Part shown: positions 30,658 through 38,401 of the stretch, one piece after another | Position numbering within the stretch: the stretch's first letter is position 1 | Layout: each line of letters opens with the position of its first letter | DNA from: a virus | IMG/VR virus record: IMGVR_UViG_3300028883_000076 | Span: 1 to 43,163 of that record | Direction: 5' to 3' (one strand) | DNA length: 43,163 nt | Program-made: the position numbers and the translations under genes | The notes under the pieces: model-generated | The model's database searches: none | Told to the model about the DNA's origin: nothing | Seen by the model: the letters and a program-made list of their open reading frames with translations, nothing else

Positions 30658-30990
30658 TTACGCTGTTTTGCCCCGGCATTCAGCAAGCAAAAGAGCCGGA
30701 TTGCCAGCATATCCGCAATTATGACCGCCAAGAGGAATTGTTACCACATATCCGGCGCGCGTCAATTGCTGCAATCCGGTATGTGTCTGCTTCAGTGAAT
30801 AGCCAATGTGATCGGCAACCTCTCGGATCGGCATACGTTTCCCTTGCTTGAATTTTAGCGGTGCTTTATCCATCAGCCACAATGCCACCGGCGACAAATG
30901 CGCGCGGGGCTGCAACACCACGCGCCACAGGCGCAGGTCTGCGGGTGTTATGCCGACGGTAGCGTATGCGTCGGGCCAGGTCGTGCTCAT
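30658..30990 (-). CDS. Winged-helix DNA-binding protein (110 aa)
   Basis: Residues about 35-90 (PVALWLMDKAPLKFKQGKR, then IREVADHIGYSLKQTHTGLQQLTRAGYVV) form a winged helix: helix-turn-helix plus a wing strand (YVVTIPLGG). RBS CAGGAGGAG precedes the ATG. It stands just before the late gene block, so a switch from replication to late expression is a reasonable idea. The palindromes at 31010-31028 and 31056-31073 lie just upstream and could be its own operators. Confidence 0.65.
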   Translation of the reverse strand: MSTTWPDAYATVGITPADLRLWRVVLQPRAHLSPVALWLMDKAPLKFKQGKRMPIREVADHIGYSLKQTHTGLQQLTRAGYVVTIPLGGHNCGYAGNPALLLAECRGKTA

Positions 30991-31009
30991 GACTCCTCCT
31001 GATTGTGAT

Positions 31010-31028
31010 CCAAGTCCTCTAGACTTGG
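31010..31028 (-). promoter_or_regulatory. Inverted repeat in the leader of the winged-helix gene
   Basis: CCAAGTC (31010-31016) / GACTTGG (31022-31028), perfect 7-bp arms with a 5-nt loop, 20 nt before the start codon of the gene at 30990. No T-run on the minus strand. It is an operator or leader hairpin. Confidence 0.45.
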
Positions 31029-31055
31029 CGCTAAGTTGATAGGTTTTGGTGCGAC

Positions 31056-31073
31056 TTGCAGCAATTTCTGCAA
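31056..31073 (-). promoter_or_regulatory. Second inverted repeat before the winged-helix gene
   Basis: TTGCAG (31056-31061) / CTGCAA (31068-31073), perfect arms around CAATTT, directly after the stop codon of the membrane HTH gene. Its size suits a small HTH dimer. Together with 31010-31028 it fills the 83-bp gap. Confidence 0.4.
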
Positions 31074-32054
31074 CTATCTACCGTGTCCGTTGCGCTCATG
31101 GCGTCGCAGCGCGCGGCTTACAGTAGCCTGGGAAGCGCCGGTTTCAGCGGCAATGTCAACCCCGCGCCAGTTTTCAGCCTCCGGGGTTGTTTTCAGGAAA
31201 TCTATCACATCTTGCTGTGAAACTTGCCCGGCTTGCGTGCGCTTGCTGGAAATTTCTGAAATTTCTGCAATCTTTCCAGAAAAGAAGTTGTCAGCATTCA
31301 TTTCGCGCAGGGCAATTAGCTCTCGGCTTCGGCGCTCAACCTGCGTAATATCAAACTGTTTCCCAAACACATTAACCCACATTTCCCACAATGCCCAGCC
31401 ATAGGTATCGCGCCAGTGGTCGTTTTTCGTCGGATCACTGACGAGGCGATCATATTCGTCTCGCGCAGCGCGATATGCGAGTTCATTGGCTTGGCGGCGT
31501 TCCAGTTCAGGAACCAATGTAATCTCGAAGAAAAATGCCACCGACAATACCGCGAGTGGCGGGAAGACGGTTTCGACCCATCCCCAGGTTGATGCGGGGT
31601 TCGTGATTTGCCAGTTGCCTACAAACGCTACGACTGTACCCAGCGCAACCGGCACAGCCGCCGCCCATCGCGCCGTCTTTTGCTGATGCATATAGACCTG
31701 CATGGCAACGGCAGCCACAATAACCAGCACTTCAGCCGCCATCGGTGTCAAAATGCCCACGATAACAGCTAGGCTACGGTTTGGGACGGACATATAAAAC
31801 TGATCATATCCGGCGTAGTACAGCCGGAACGCGCTGATCATCCCAGCAGCAATAGCAACGAAAACCAGCGCAATCGCCACCAAGCGCGAAAACCAGGCCG
31901 GAACAGTCGTAATAGTATAGTCGGCGAAAGATTCCCGCGACGGCTTGCGTGCATATTTGTCCACCACGTTTCGCTCAGCATTTCGCCGGGCCTGAATGCG
32001 CTGTGTGTCTGACAGCGTAGGATAGTGCGTAATTTGTTCAAATGTCTCACTCAT
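31074..32054 (-). CDS. Membrane-anchored helix-turn-helix protein (326 aa)
   Basis: Start at 32054 behind GGGAGGATTATACC. A soluble N-terminus (1-50) is followed by four membrane helices at about 56-79, 94-121, 129-148 and 160-181. A cytoplasmic helical region comes next, and a C-terminal HTH (about 278-322: VSQQDVIDFLKTTPE, VDIAAETGASQATVSRALRRH). A DNA-binding domain tethered to four membrane helices suggests anchoring of phage DNA or a membrane-sensing regulator. The layout recalls DUF2637/SpdB-like membrane proteins of mobile elements, but I claim no homology. Confidence 0.7.
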   Translation of the reverse strand: MSETFEQITHYPTLSDTQRIQARRNAERNVVDKYARKPSRESFADYTITTVPAWFSRLVAIALVFVAIAAGMISAFRLYYAGYDQFYMSVPNRSLAVIVGILTPMAAEVLVIVAAVAMQVYMHQQKTARWAAAVPVALGTVVAFVGNWQITNPASTWGWVETVFPPLAVLSVAFFFEITLVPELERRQANELAYRAARDEYDRLVSDPTKNDHWRDTYGWALWEMWVNVFGKQFDITQVERRSRELIALREMNADNFFSGKIAEISEISSKRTQAGQVSQQDVIDFLKTTPEAENWRGVDIAAETGASQATVSRALRRHERNGHGR

Positions 32055-32090
32055 GGTATAATCCTCCCTGGATCATTCAACTTTGCACAT

Positions 32091-32106
32091 CCCCGCTTCG
32101 GCGGGG
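32091..32106 (+). terminator. Hairpin identical in core to the early terminator
   Basis: CCCCGC-TTCG-GCGGGG followed by TTTGTGTT on the plus strand. It lies between two minus-strand genes (resolvase and membrane HTH), so as a terminator it faces against the known transcription. On the minus strand no T-run follows. It may stop antisense transcripts or act as an RNA-processing hairpin. Confidence 0.5.
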
Positions 32107-32112
32107 TTTGTG

Positions 32113-32520
32113 TTATGCCGCACGTGCCACAATCTCGGCGCGCGGGTTATCCTTGTCGAATAGCAGTTCGGCGGTGTACCGTACCACCTGCCGATCATCG
32201 TCGTATACAATCCCGTTCATGCCGTCTGCCAGCGCCTTGACGTAATTGTCAAGATCACCCCGACGACCGTCCCGACAGTATACCCGCAGTTCCAGCGCCA
32301 CATCGCCCACCATTGGATCGCGCGGTCCCATTGCCTGCCGCGCTGCCCACTTCACGCTGGTTTCGTACATGCGCGTTTTGTGCGGCGTGTAGGCGTGCCC
32401 TCCTTTGCCCACACGGGGGCGGCCCTTCGGCGTTGGTTGGCCTTCGACGGTAAAACGCACGACCGTGCTAGGTTGGGCCAGTCGCGCCATATAGCGCGCG
32501 TCTGCTGTCGGCCAAATCAT
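32113..32520 (-). CDS. rusA: RusA-type Holliday junction resolvase (135 aa)
   Basis: Carries the RusA signature: VRFTVEGQPTPKGRPRV near the N-terminus, YTPHKTRMYETSV, then the acidic active site RGDLDNYVKALADGMNGIVYDDD with the conserved D(L)DN and DD residues. It cuts four-way junctions that arise during replication and recombination, which helps produce packageable DNA. Length is normal for RusA (about 120-140). It overlaps the upstream HTH gene by 4 nt. Confidence 0.9.
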   Translation of the reverse strand: MIWPTADARYMARLAQPSTVVRFTVEGQPTPKGRPRVGKGGHAYTPHKTRMYETSVKWAARQAMGPRDPMVGDVALELRVYCRDGRRGDLDNYVKALADGMNGIVYDDDRQVVRYTAELLFDKDNPRAEIVARAA

Positions 32521-32852
32521 ACCTGTTTCCCCTGTCGCACAATCTGCGCGGCGTAGTCAATAATGCGCCCGGCCATCTGCGTCGCCAGCACCTCGACGGT
32601 ATCCCGCGTGAAGACCGACGCGCCCCAGTTCGCCTCGCCATGCGGTGGCTGCCAGATTTCGCGCGGATCGAGGCGCATCGCGTGACAAACGCGCATCATG
32701 ACATCGAACGTTGTAGCATGGTGTCCGTGCTCAATATAGCTGATGGTCGAAAGACTAACACCCGCACGCCGCGAGAGTTCGCGCCCTGACCACCCGCGCC
32801 GCTCGCGCGCAGTACGGAGCATAACGCCTATTTTGCAGGCTTCATCACTCAC
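32517..32852 (-). CDS. XRE-family HTH regulator (111 aa)
   Basis: Start is a GTG at 32852. Residues about 8-62 (IGVMLRTARERRGWSGRELSRRAGVSLSTISYIEHG, read with turns) are a classical Cro/CI-type HTH. The C-terminal half is helical and may dimerise or bind a partner; there is no S24 peptidase domain, so it is not a cleavable CI repressor. It lies inside the replication block without its own visible promoter. Confidence 0.82.
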   Translation of the reverse strand: MSDEACKIGVMLRTARERRGWSGRELSRRAGVSLSTISYIEHGHHATTFDVMMRVCHAMRLDPREIWQPPHGEANWGASVFTRDTVEVLATQMAGRIIDYAAQIVRQGKQV

Positions 32853-33043
32853 GCCACATCCTCCCTCACCTCATCGTCGTTGTCAGTATCACGTTCGGTC
32901 CAGCGCGCAGCATGGTCAAGCAGCGCGATTAATTCGCGCGCCGTTATCGCCACCACGCCGCAGAGATTATCACTGATCAGCAGTGTGGCATCGGGATCGA
33001 ACAGGTATGCGTTCCATGCCAGCGCCTCAAGCCTTTTCACCAT
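32849..33043 (-). CDS. Hypothetical small protein (64 aa)
   Basis: Start at ATG 33043 (MVKRLEAL) behind GGGAGGG; ATG 33046 is immediately adjacent and less well spaced. Overlaps both neighbours. Hydrophobic core segments (ATLLISDNLCGVVAI, ELIALLDHAARW) and an acidic tail suggest a small folded domain. No family recognised. Confidence 0.6.
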   Translation of the reverse strand: MVKRLEALAWNAYLFDPDATLLISDNLCGVVAITARELIALLDHAARWTERDTDNDDEVREDVA

Positions 33044-33300
33044 CATCCCTCCCAAATCTCCGGCGTTTGATATTCGCCGACAACAAACTTGTTAATATAC
33101 CAGCCGCCCTCAGCCATCGCAGCGGAATCCGCCCAATCTGCGATTTTAACTCCGAGCCACTCATCCGACCATTTCAGTTCGGGTTCGTCCTGCGCAGCGG
33201 CGAGTTTGGCTGCCTCCATAGACGAGAATACACCCGCGATATACTCTTCAGGATCATATCCGCCATACAATCGACGGAATATTAAAACATAAACTGTCAT
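33043..33300 (-). CDS. Small phage protein (85 aa)
   Basis: Starts in an ATGA overlap with the phosphoesterase gene. The sequence VYVLIFRRLYGGYDPEEYIAG, then VFSSMEAAKLAA, resembles a widespread group of small phage and bacterial proteins with a beta-strand, a loop of acids and the F(S)S.E.A helix (DUF7336-like, from memory). The role is unknown. It belongs to the compact nucleotide and replication cluster. Confidence 0.6.
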   Translation of the reverse strand: MTVYVLIFRRLYGGYDPEEYIAGVFSSMEAAKLAAAQDEPELKWSDEWLGVKIADWADSAAMAEGGWYINKFVVGEYQTPEIWEG

Positions 33301-34508
33301 GCAATTTTCCTCCCTGGTCGCCGCACTACACGCGGCGCGACCAACTCAATGCTGCCAATATCGGTTTTCCACTCGTGACCGTCCTGGTACTGAATGCAGC
33401 GCAGGAACCCCTGCACGCTGGGTCGCCATTTGGCCTGATAGCCGAATTTGTACGACTCTGCGCGCGGCAGTCCTGCCATGCCTGGCTCGATCAATGTAAC
33501 GTAGCCATTGCCCGCGCTGATCAGCGTCCGGCTGTGAACGTGGAAATGACAAATCACGCGAATGCTCTCCAGACCCAACACGTCTCGCCAGTCCTTAAAC
33601 CAGTCGCGCCACAGTCGCCATACCGCACGCTGCGTTTTTGTGCTAGTGAAATTCATATGGCTGAACAGAATATCCCCCAGCACATAGGCATACTCACTCC
33701 CCGGTACCTGATCATCTATCGAGCCGTCGGGGAAACGATACTGCCATTGCTGCGATACCTCAGTCACACGTGGTCCCAAGCCGTGCAGCAAAACCTCCAG
33801 CGGGTCGCGGTAAAACGCCAGCAGCCACTCCGGCAACACTTCGGCGGCTGTTTTGGCGGGCCACACGTCATGATTGCCGGTCATGACCCGCAGTTCTCCG
33901 CGCGTTTCCTCAAGCAGCGTTTCCAGTAACGCGCGCATTTCCGCCAGTTCGTCGCGCGCTTCAGCAGCGCGGTTGCGCGTGAGATCGCGCCGGGTCGTGA
34001 TCCCGTGCCGACTGGCGAAGGAGTTATCCAGCAAATCGCCGCCGAGCACGTAAATATCCGCGTTCGTGTGCACCATTTCCGCGACAATGCGCGGATCGGG
34101 TTTGCTGTGGAAATCGCCAGCGGCGACTACAACCCGCGTCGGCATCGGCTCCCGGTAAAAATATGGCTCAGCGTCATAGGTTGTATGCAGATAGCGCCGC
34201 AATACCCGACGACGATCATCTGTTGACACAAACTCGCGCTCATGCGACAATGGCGGCTCGTGCGTGGCGCTGGGGGCGACGGTAGCGCCGCCCTCAGTAC
34301 CCCTGCCGTTTTGCCGTGCGCGGTAGAGATCACCCGCTACCGCGCCATAGCTGCGATCTGTCAACTCCGCCATTGCCTGATACAAGTTCGGCGGTTTCTC
34401 ATTGGCCTCCATCCACTCGCGCAATAACTGCATAAAATGCCAGCGTCGCGGCGCGTCCTCGTCGGCTATCGCCTGCTGAATGCCATGCAGAATGTCATCG
34501 CGCGTCAT
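33297..34508 (-). CDS. Calcineurin-like metallophosphoesterase (403 aa)
   Basis: The start at 34508 (MTRDDILHG) overlaps the dUTPase stop by ATGA; the longer frame to 34853 is a shadow of the dUTPase. Residues 1-115 form a helical N-terminal domain. The catalytic part shows the metal ligands in order: GDFH (131-134), GGDLLDN (156-162), GNHD (211-214), FSH (about 282) and HFHVHS (321-326). Similar phage enzymes act on nucleic acid or nucleotides. The substrate cannot be told from the sequence. It lies with DNA replication genes. Confidence 0.85.
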   Translation of the reverse strand: MTRDDILHGIQQAIADEDAPRRWHFMQLLREWMEANEKPPNLYQAMAELTDRSYGAVAGDLYRARQNGRGTEGGATVAPSATHEPPLSHEREFVSTDDRRRVLRRYLHTTYDAEPYFYREPMPTRVVVAAGDFHSKPDPRIVAEMVHTNADIYVLGGDLLDNSFASRHGITTRRDLTRNRAAEARDELAEMRALLETLLEETRGELRVMTGNHDVWPAKTAAEVLPEWLLAFYRDPLEVLLHGLGPRVTEVSQQWQYRFPDGSIDDQVPGSEYAYVLGDILFSHMNFTSTKTQRAVWRLWRDWFKDWRDVLGLESIRVICHFHVHSRTLISAGNGYVTLIEPGMAGLPRAESYKFGYQAKWRPSVQGFLRCIQYQDGHEWKTDIGSIELVAPRVVRRPGRKIA

Positions 34509-35125
34509 ACGCCCGTGCTCCCAAATCCAGCCGCCCCGCGTTCGGTCGGCTCCAGCGTCTCGACGCGCTCCCACGTCGCGCGCGGCACCGGCAAAAGCAC
34601 CAGTTGCGCGATCTTGTCGCCCGCATTTGCCAGCCGGGTAACGGTGCCCACGTTGGCGATCATGACAATGATCTCCCCCGTGTATCCGGCATCGATTACC
34701 CCGCCAACGACAATCAGCCCCTTGCGCGCCATACTGGAGCGCGTGAGAAGCTGCCCGTACCAGCCCGCCGGGATATTCACTCGCAACCCCGTTAAAACCT
34801 GCGCAACCGTTTCTGTGTAAAGCCACGTTTGCCGCAATGCGCGAATATCCCATCCGGCATCTATGCCGTGCGCTTTGGTCGGTTCATGACCATCCACATC
34901 GACCACAAACGGTACGCGCAGATCGTCATGCAACACCGGCGGCATTGCGCCATTGCGCGGCGTGCCGTCGAGTGTGCCCTCAGAATAACGAGGTAATGGC
35001 AGTATAACAGTTTCACCACATTCAATGCAGCGCCCGGTGCCATCGGCGTTTAGTTGGTAATGGCCGGGCCGGTTGCCGCAATGCGGGCACATCAAATTCC
35101 ATGCGGTAATCGTATCGTTACTCAA
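34505..35125 (-). CDS. dut: dUTPase with N-terminal zinc ribbon (206 aa)
   Basis: Hydrolyses dUTP to dUMP and keeps uracil out of DNA. All five trimeric dUTPase motifs are present: DAGWD (89-93), RSSMARKG (129-136), GGVIDAGYTG (141-150), GDKIAQL (169-175) and RGAAGFGSTG (196-205). Before it, residues 13-36 hold a zinc ribbon, C-X2-C (C13, C16) and C-X2-C (C33, C36), which ordinary dUTPases of about 150 residues lack. The fusion could target the enzyme to DNA or RNA, or add regulation. It lies between SSB and the phosphoesterase. Confidence 0.92.
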   Translation of the reverse strand: MSNDTITAWNLMCPHCGNRPGHYQLNADGTGRCIECGETVILPLPRYSEGTLDGTPRNGAMPPVLHDDLRVPFVVDVDGHEPTKAHGIDAGWDIRALRQTWLYTETVAQVLTGLRVNIPAGWYGQLLTRSSMARKGLIVVGGVIDAGYTGEIIVMIANVGTVTRLANAGDKIAQLVLLPVPRATWERVETLEPTERGAAGFGSTGV

Positions 35126-35143
35126 AACGGCATCTCCTTTTCA

Positions 35144-35533
35144 CTAAAACGGATTGCCAAAGTTATCCATGCCTGCGACTATGACCGGTCCTTCATCGTC
35201 ATACCCACGCCGACCCAGGAATTGCACATTCTGCGCGGTCAATTCCAACGACGCGCGCGGCTCGCCATCCTGGCCCATGTACGCACTGGCGGCAATACGC
35301 CCCGCAACCATGATCTGCATCCCCTTGTGAACGTACTGGTTGCACGTTTCCGCAAGGCCGCGCCACGCCGATACGCGAAACCACTCGGTTTCCTCACGCT
35401 GTTCACCGTCCTGCGTCCACTTGCGCGACACAGCCACGCTAAAGCCGCAGACGGCGACGCCGCTTTGCGTGTAGCGCAGTTCGGGATCACGGCCAACGTT
35501 TCCTACAATCACTGTGTATTGATATCCAGCCAT
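35144..35533 (-). CDS. ssb: Single-stranded DNA-binding protein (129 aa)
   Basis: OB-fold protein of bacterial SSB type: VIVGNVGRDPELRYTQSGVAVCGFSVAVSR (read in parts), EWFRVSAWRGLAETC, YVHKGMQIMVAGRI and LELTAQNVQFLG match the core of the family. The C-terminal tail is short and ends DNFGNPF, acidic with a terminal Phe, recalling the partner-binding tip of host SSB. It binds single strands at the fork. It directly precedes the dUTPase gene. Confidence 0.93.
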   Translation of the reverse strand: MAGYQYTVIVGNVGRDPELRYTQSGVAVCGFSVAVSRKWTQDGEQREETEWFRVSAWRGLAETCNQYVHKGMQIMVAGRIAASAYMGQDGEPRASLELTAQNVQFLGRRGYDDEGPVIVAGMDNFGNPF

Positions 35534-35745
35534 CAGTTATCCTCCATGCCTAACCATTCTCGAACTTCAGGTGGTAATTCTCCAAATTCGGACGGTAATT
35601 GCGCAATTGCGGCCTCACGATCTTCGGCAGATTTTGCAAACATCACACGCATGATAAGCGATAATTTTGCACCTGATGGAAACACCTCGTCAAAATCTTC
35701 ACGCGATACGCCCGCTTTGCGCAGCAAATCATCCATCGCATCCAT
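35533..35745 (-). CDS. Hypothetical small acidic protein (70 aa)
   Basis: Start at 35745 (MDAMDDLLRKAG) behind GGAGGAGTGAC; the longer frame to 35823 lies in the previous gene. Helical and acidic with an amphipathic middle (KLSLIMRVMFAKSAED). Its end overlaps the SSB start by 1 nt. Perhaps an SSB or replication partner by position; no family recognised. Confidence 0.6.
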   Translation of the reverse strand: MDAMDDLLRKAGVSREDFDEVFPSGAKLSLIMRVMFAKSAEDREAAIAQLPSEFGELPPEVREWLGMEDN

Positions 35746-35746
35746 G

Positions 35747-36016
35747 TCACTCCTCCACTTCTGGTTCTGGCACAACCTCTTCTGGCATGTAAGTCTCATA
35801 ATCCCAAAAAGTCCAAGCCACATGGCCTTCTTTTACCTGCCACGCGACAACCTTAAGCCCCATCTGAGCGAATTGTTCTGGCGTAACCCAAAACATCGCA
35901 ACATAGGCCGGTTTTACACGCTGGGTCACTTTATCAAGCAAAATCGCCGGGGCAACGGCCATAGACTGCACCCCATCATCTCGGCTCGATATCACATCCA
36001 ACAAGATTACGTCCAT
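35747..36016 (-). CDS. Hypothetical protein (89 aa)
   Basis: ATG at 36016 with exactly the same GGAGGAGTGAC ribosome site as the next gene. Beta-rich core (VILLDVISSRDDG, AYVAMFWVTPEQFAQMGL, HVAWTFWDYETYM) and an acidic Pro/Glu tail. No motif recognised. Part of the operon between the replication proteins and SSB. Confidence 0.6.
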   Translation of the reverse strand: MDVILLDVISSRDDGVQSMAVAPAILLDKVTQRVKPAYVAMFWVTPEQFAQMGLKVVAWQVKEGHVAWTFWDYETYMPEEVVPEPEVEE

Positions 36017-36017
36017 G

Positions 36018-36299
36018 TCACTCCTCCTCGTTATTCTCCTGAACGAACGTCGCGCTTACATGCTGTGTGGATAGCGGCTTGCGTGGCAGCGGTGCGACCA
36101 TTTCCACTTCTGCGCCTTCTAGTTCCTGAATTTTCTGCACACAACTCACCGCAAATTCGTACAACTCCCGCGTACTCTCCCACCCCGGCAGACTGTGCCG
36201 CCATGCGTGGCCCGCTAACACGTCGCGCGCCCAGTAGGGCAGCTCAGCAATTCGCGGATCGTTTTCCATGCGCTCTACTACCGGACGCTGATCACTCAT
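36018..36299 (-). CDS. Hypothetical protein (93 aa)
   Basis: Start at 36299 (MSDQRPVVE) behind AGGGAGCGGGCT. Helical and acidic; residues about 20-50 (ELPYWARDVLAGHAWRH) are aromatic-rich. It overlaps the microprotein gene upstream by 8 nt. Unknown function. Confidence 0.6.
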   Translation of the reverse strand: MSDQRPVVERMENDPRIAELPYWARDVLAGHAWRHSLPGWESTRELYEFAVSCVQKIQELEGAEVEMVAPLPRKPLSTQHVSATFVQENNEEE

Positions 36300-36390
36300 A
36301 GCCCGCTCCCTGGTCGCGGTCGGCCAACAGCGCCAACCCGACCACAAGCAGCGTTAGTTCAATGACCATAAACACTATCACTGCGCTCAT
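36292..36390 (-). CDS. Membrane microprotein (32 aa)
   Basis: Short gene from ATG 36390, overlapping the HTH-like gene (stop at 36387) by ATGA and the next gene by 8 nt. It is almost entirely one membrane helix (VIVFMVIELTLLVVGLALL) followed by ADRDQGAGYE. Double overlap and a complete frame favour a true gene. Role unknown. Confidence 0.5.
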   Translation of the reverse strand: MSAVIVFMVIELTLLVVGLALLADRDQGAGYE

Positions 36391-36980
36391 ACCACTGCCT
36401 CCTGTGCATCGTCTTGCATATCGTTGTCGTCCTGCTCTACTTCCCGCCATGCGCTGACCTGCACGCGGTCGCCGTCGCGCAGCACGCCGAGCGCGCCCCC
36501 GTCCACCGGCATGAGTGCCAGCGACCCACCGAACCAGACCACGCGCATGTTCACCGTTGATAGCACCTTCTCGACCGTGCGTTCCTGCACGCGCTTACCG
36601 GTTTCGAGCCGGTACGTGTCGGTGAGCGCCGAGGCCGACAGCGACTCGTCCGACGCCCGTGCAACCCACAACGCCGGATCGTCCGTGCCCGCCGCTGCCA
36701 GGAACACGCCCCACAGCAGCGGGTAGTCGCGTTCTGGTGTGCCGTGCGGGAAGGTCCGGCTCACCTTCATGCGGTTGAACACCGTCCGGCGTGACATACC
36801 CGTTTCCGCGCCGAGGTCGGCCAGTAGTTCCTCCTGCGTCGCGTACCCCAGCGCTGCGCGGCTGTCCGGTTCGCACGCCGCCAGCAACACGTCGCCCTGC
36901 ACGAACAACGCCATGCGCTCGTATTCGGCGGCGGTGCGCAGCGCGTCGGCCACCGCTTGCAGGCTGTCGAACGTGCTCAT
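36387..36980 (-). CDS. Helical protein with HTH-like segment (197 aa)
   Basis: Start at 36980 in an ATGA overlap with the helicase gene; the frame to 37073 is a shadow. The N-terminal half has ALRTAAEYERMALFVQGDVLLAA followed by LGAETGMSRRTVFNRMKVSRTF, which looks like an HTH. The middle resembles helical ParB/KorB-like partner regions; the C-terminal segment is beta-rich and acidic. Its coupling with the helicase suggests a loader or partition-like partner, but that is inference. Confidence 0.6.
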   Translation of the reverse strand: MSTFDSLQAVADALRTAAEYERMALFVQGDVLLAACEPDSRAALGYATQEELLADLGAETGMSRRTVFNRMKVSRTFPHGTPERDYPLLWGVFLAAAGTDDPALWVARASDESLSASALTDTYRLETGKRVQERTVEKVLSTVNMRVVWFGGSLALMPVDGGALGVLRDGDRVQVSAWREVEQDDNDMQDDAQEAVV

Positions 36981-38401
36981 GACTCGCCCCCCGTCCGGCT
37001 GACCGGAACGTTTAGCGGCGTCGTTGGCAATAAAAGACCTGTCGGCGGATGGATCGGGAAATCTTCCCAACATCCGCTATCGCCATGCCGTGACAACTTC
37101 AGCATGATCCGCAGGTGGTTCTTGTCAAACGTTTCGCCGTCTGCCTCTTTCGGGTAGCCCGTTGTCAACAGGTAGTCCGCCGTCGCCGCAGGATCGCCGC
37201 CACCTTTCACCCCGGGACTGTAGCTCGTACTGTCGCTTTTCACCGTCGCCTCATTTAATTGAGCCAGCACGCACAGCGCGATCTCGTGCTTTTGCGCCTC
37301 ATGCTGCAATGTCTGCGCGTTGTGCGAGGTCGCCTCATAGATCGTCGTGCGGTTGGATTGCAACAATTGCAGGTAGTCGATAAACGCCACATCCAGGCCA
37401 TACATCTGCTTTTCGCGCATCAGCAACGTTTGCACACTACAAATATCCGACAGCCCGCCGTTTTCAGGCGTCGAGTCGTAAATCCGCAGGCTATTTTCCA
37501 GCGCCCTGTATGCCTTAATGCCCTGGTCAATGGCGGCAACCTGACGCTTATCCAGCGCGGTTTTGTACCGATTGCGCAACGCCAGCAGCATTTTGGCCGT
37601 GATCACGTTTAGCGGATTGCCGTATTTGTCGCGCTCATTGTATACGCCCTCGGTGATCATCCACTGCACAGCCAGCATGGCGACCAACTGCGCAATCACC
37701 AGCTTTTGTTCACCCTCACGGGCCATGATCGCCACCGAGTGTCCCTGTTGCGCCATGTGCAACGCCATTACGCGCATTAGGGTCGATTTACGCATTTTGT
37801 ACGCGGCGGCAATCCACCACATTTCGCCATGCTGCATCCCGCCGCCGCTGTGAATGTCAAGAAACGAGATTCCGGTAGACATGGCCCGGCGCGGTGGTTC
37901 ACTCATGAACTGTTCAAACCGTGCGCCCGCCGCTGCTGCTGTCGCATCCTGCACATTGCCGCGCAGTTCCAGCCCCAGCGAAGTGATCACCTGGCCGATA
38001 ATGTCGGCACGATCTTCGGTCGTTGTCACCCCGCGCAGCTTTTCCAGACCATAGCTAAGCGTTTGGTTATCGGCGGCAATCGTGCCGTATAGCTTCGCCT
38101 GTTGGATATTGTGCGCCAGCACATCATGTTCGAGCTTCTGCGAATACAAGATCGCGCGTTCTGACAGCCACTCAAGTGGAACCTTGCTATCGCTTGCCTC
38201 GTGGATTTCGGTCAGCGTGATCGGGCGCTGCTGCATATTGAGTACCGTAATCGCGCGGTACGCCTCACGCCATGCGCCGGGCGGAAAATCGGTCGGCAAT
38301 ACGCCATGCTCAAAACGCACCGTTGACCATGCCTTATCGTTCTTGAGCAGCACGGCTAGAATTTCATCCGCGCGTAATTGCCAGTTGTTAGGCTGCTGCA
38401 T
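36977..38401 (-). CDS. Replicative DNA helicase, DnaB family (474 aa)
   Basis: Start at 38401 behind AGGAGGCGACCG. The N-terminal helical domain (1-105) matches DnaB-N (EILAVLLKNDKAW, FPPGAWREAYRAI). The RecA-like domain starts near 175 (STGISFLDIHSGGGMQ). Walker A reads AAAYKMRKST (198-207) with Arg in place of the Gly before the catalytic Lys205. Walker B is VAFIDYLQLL (338-347). Later motifs include CVLAQLNE and a basic loop with GGGDPAATADY. It unwinds DNA at the fork. Its gene overlaps the initiator gene by 14 nt. Confidence 0.88.
   Translation of the reverse strand: MQQPNNWQLRADEILAVLLKNDKAWSTVRFEHGVLPTDFPPGAWREAYRAITVLNMQQRPITLTEIHEASDSKVPLEWLSERAILYSQKLEHDVLAHNIQQAKLYGTIAADNQTLSYGLEKLRGVTTTEDRADIIGQVITSLGLELRGNVQDATAAAAGARFEQFMSEPPRRAMSTGISFLDIHSGGGMQHGEMWWIAAAYKMRKSTLMRVMALHMAQQGHSVAIMAREGEQKLVIAQLVAMLAVQWMITEGVYNERDKYGNPLNVITAKMLLALRNRYKTALDKRQVAAIDQGIKAYRALENSLRIYDSTPENGGLSDICSVQTLLMREKQMYGLDVAFIDYLQLLQSNRTTIYEATSHNAQTLQHEAQKHEIALCVLAQLNEATVKSDSTSYSPGVKGGGDPAATADYLLTTGYPKEADGETFDKNHLRIMLKLSRHGDSGCWEDFPIHPPTGLLLPTTPLNVPVSRTGGES

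Noticed and set aside
32517-32852. Lysogeny repressor
   Set aside because: The XRE protein has no cleavage domain, no divergent partner and no integrase elsewhere in the genome.
33297-34853. 518-residue form of the phosphoesterase
   Set aside because: The first 115 residues are an out-of-frame reading of the dUTPase gene; the ATGA-coupled start at 34508 is better.
35054-36301. Plus-strand frame of 415 residues
   Set aside because: It crosses SSB and four small genes that have clear starts and overlaps on the minus strand; no ribosome site.
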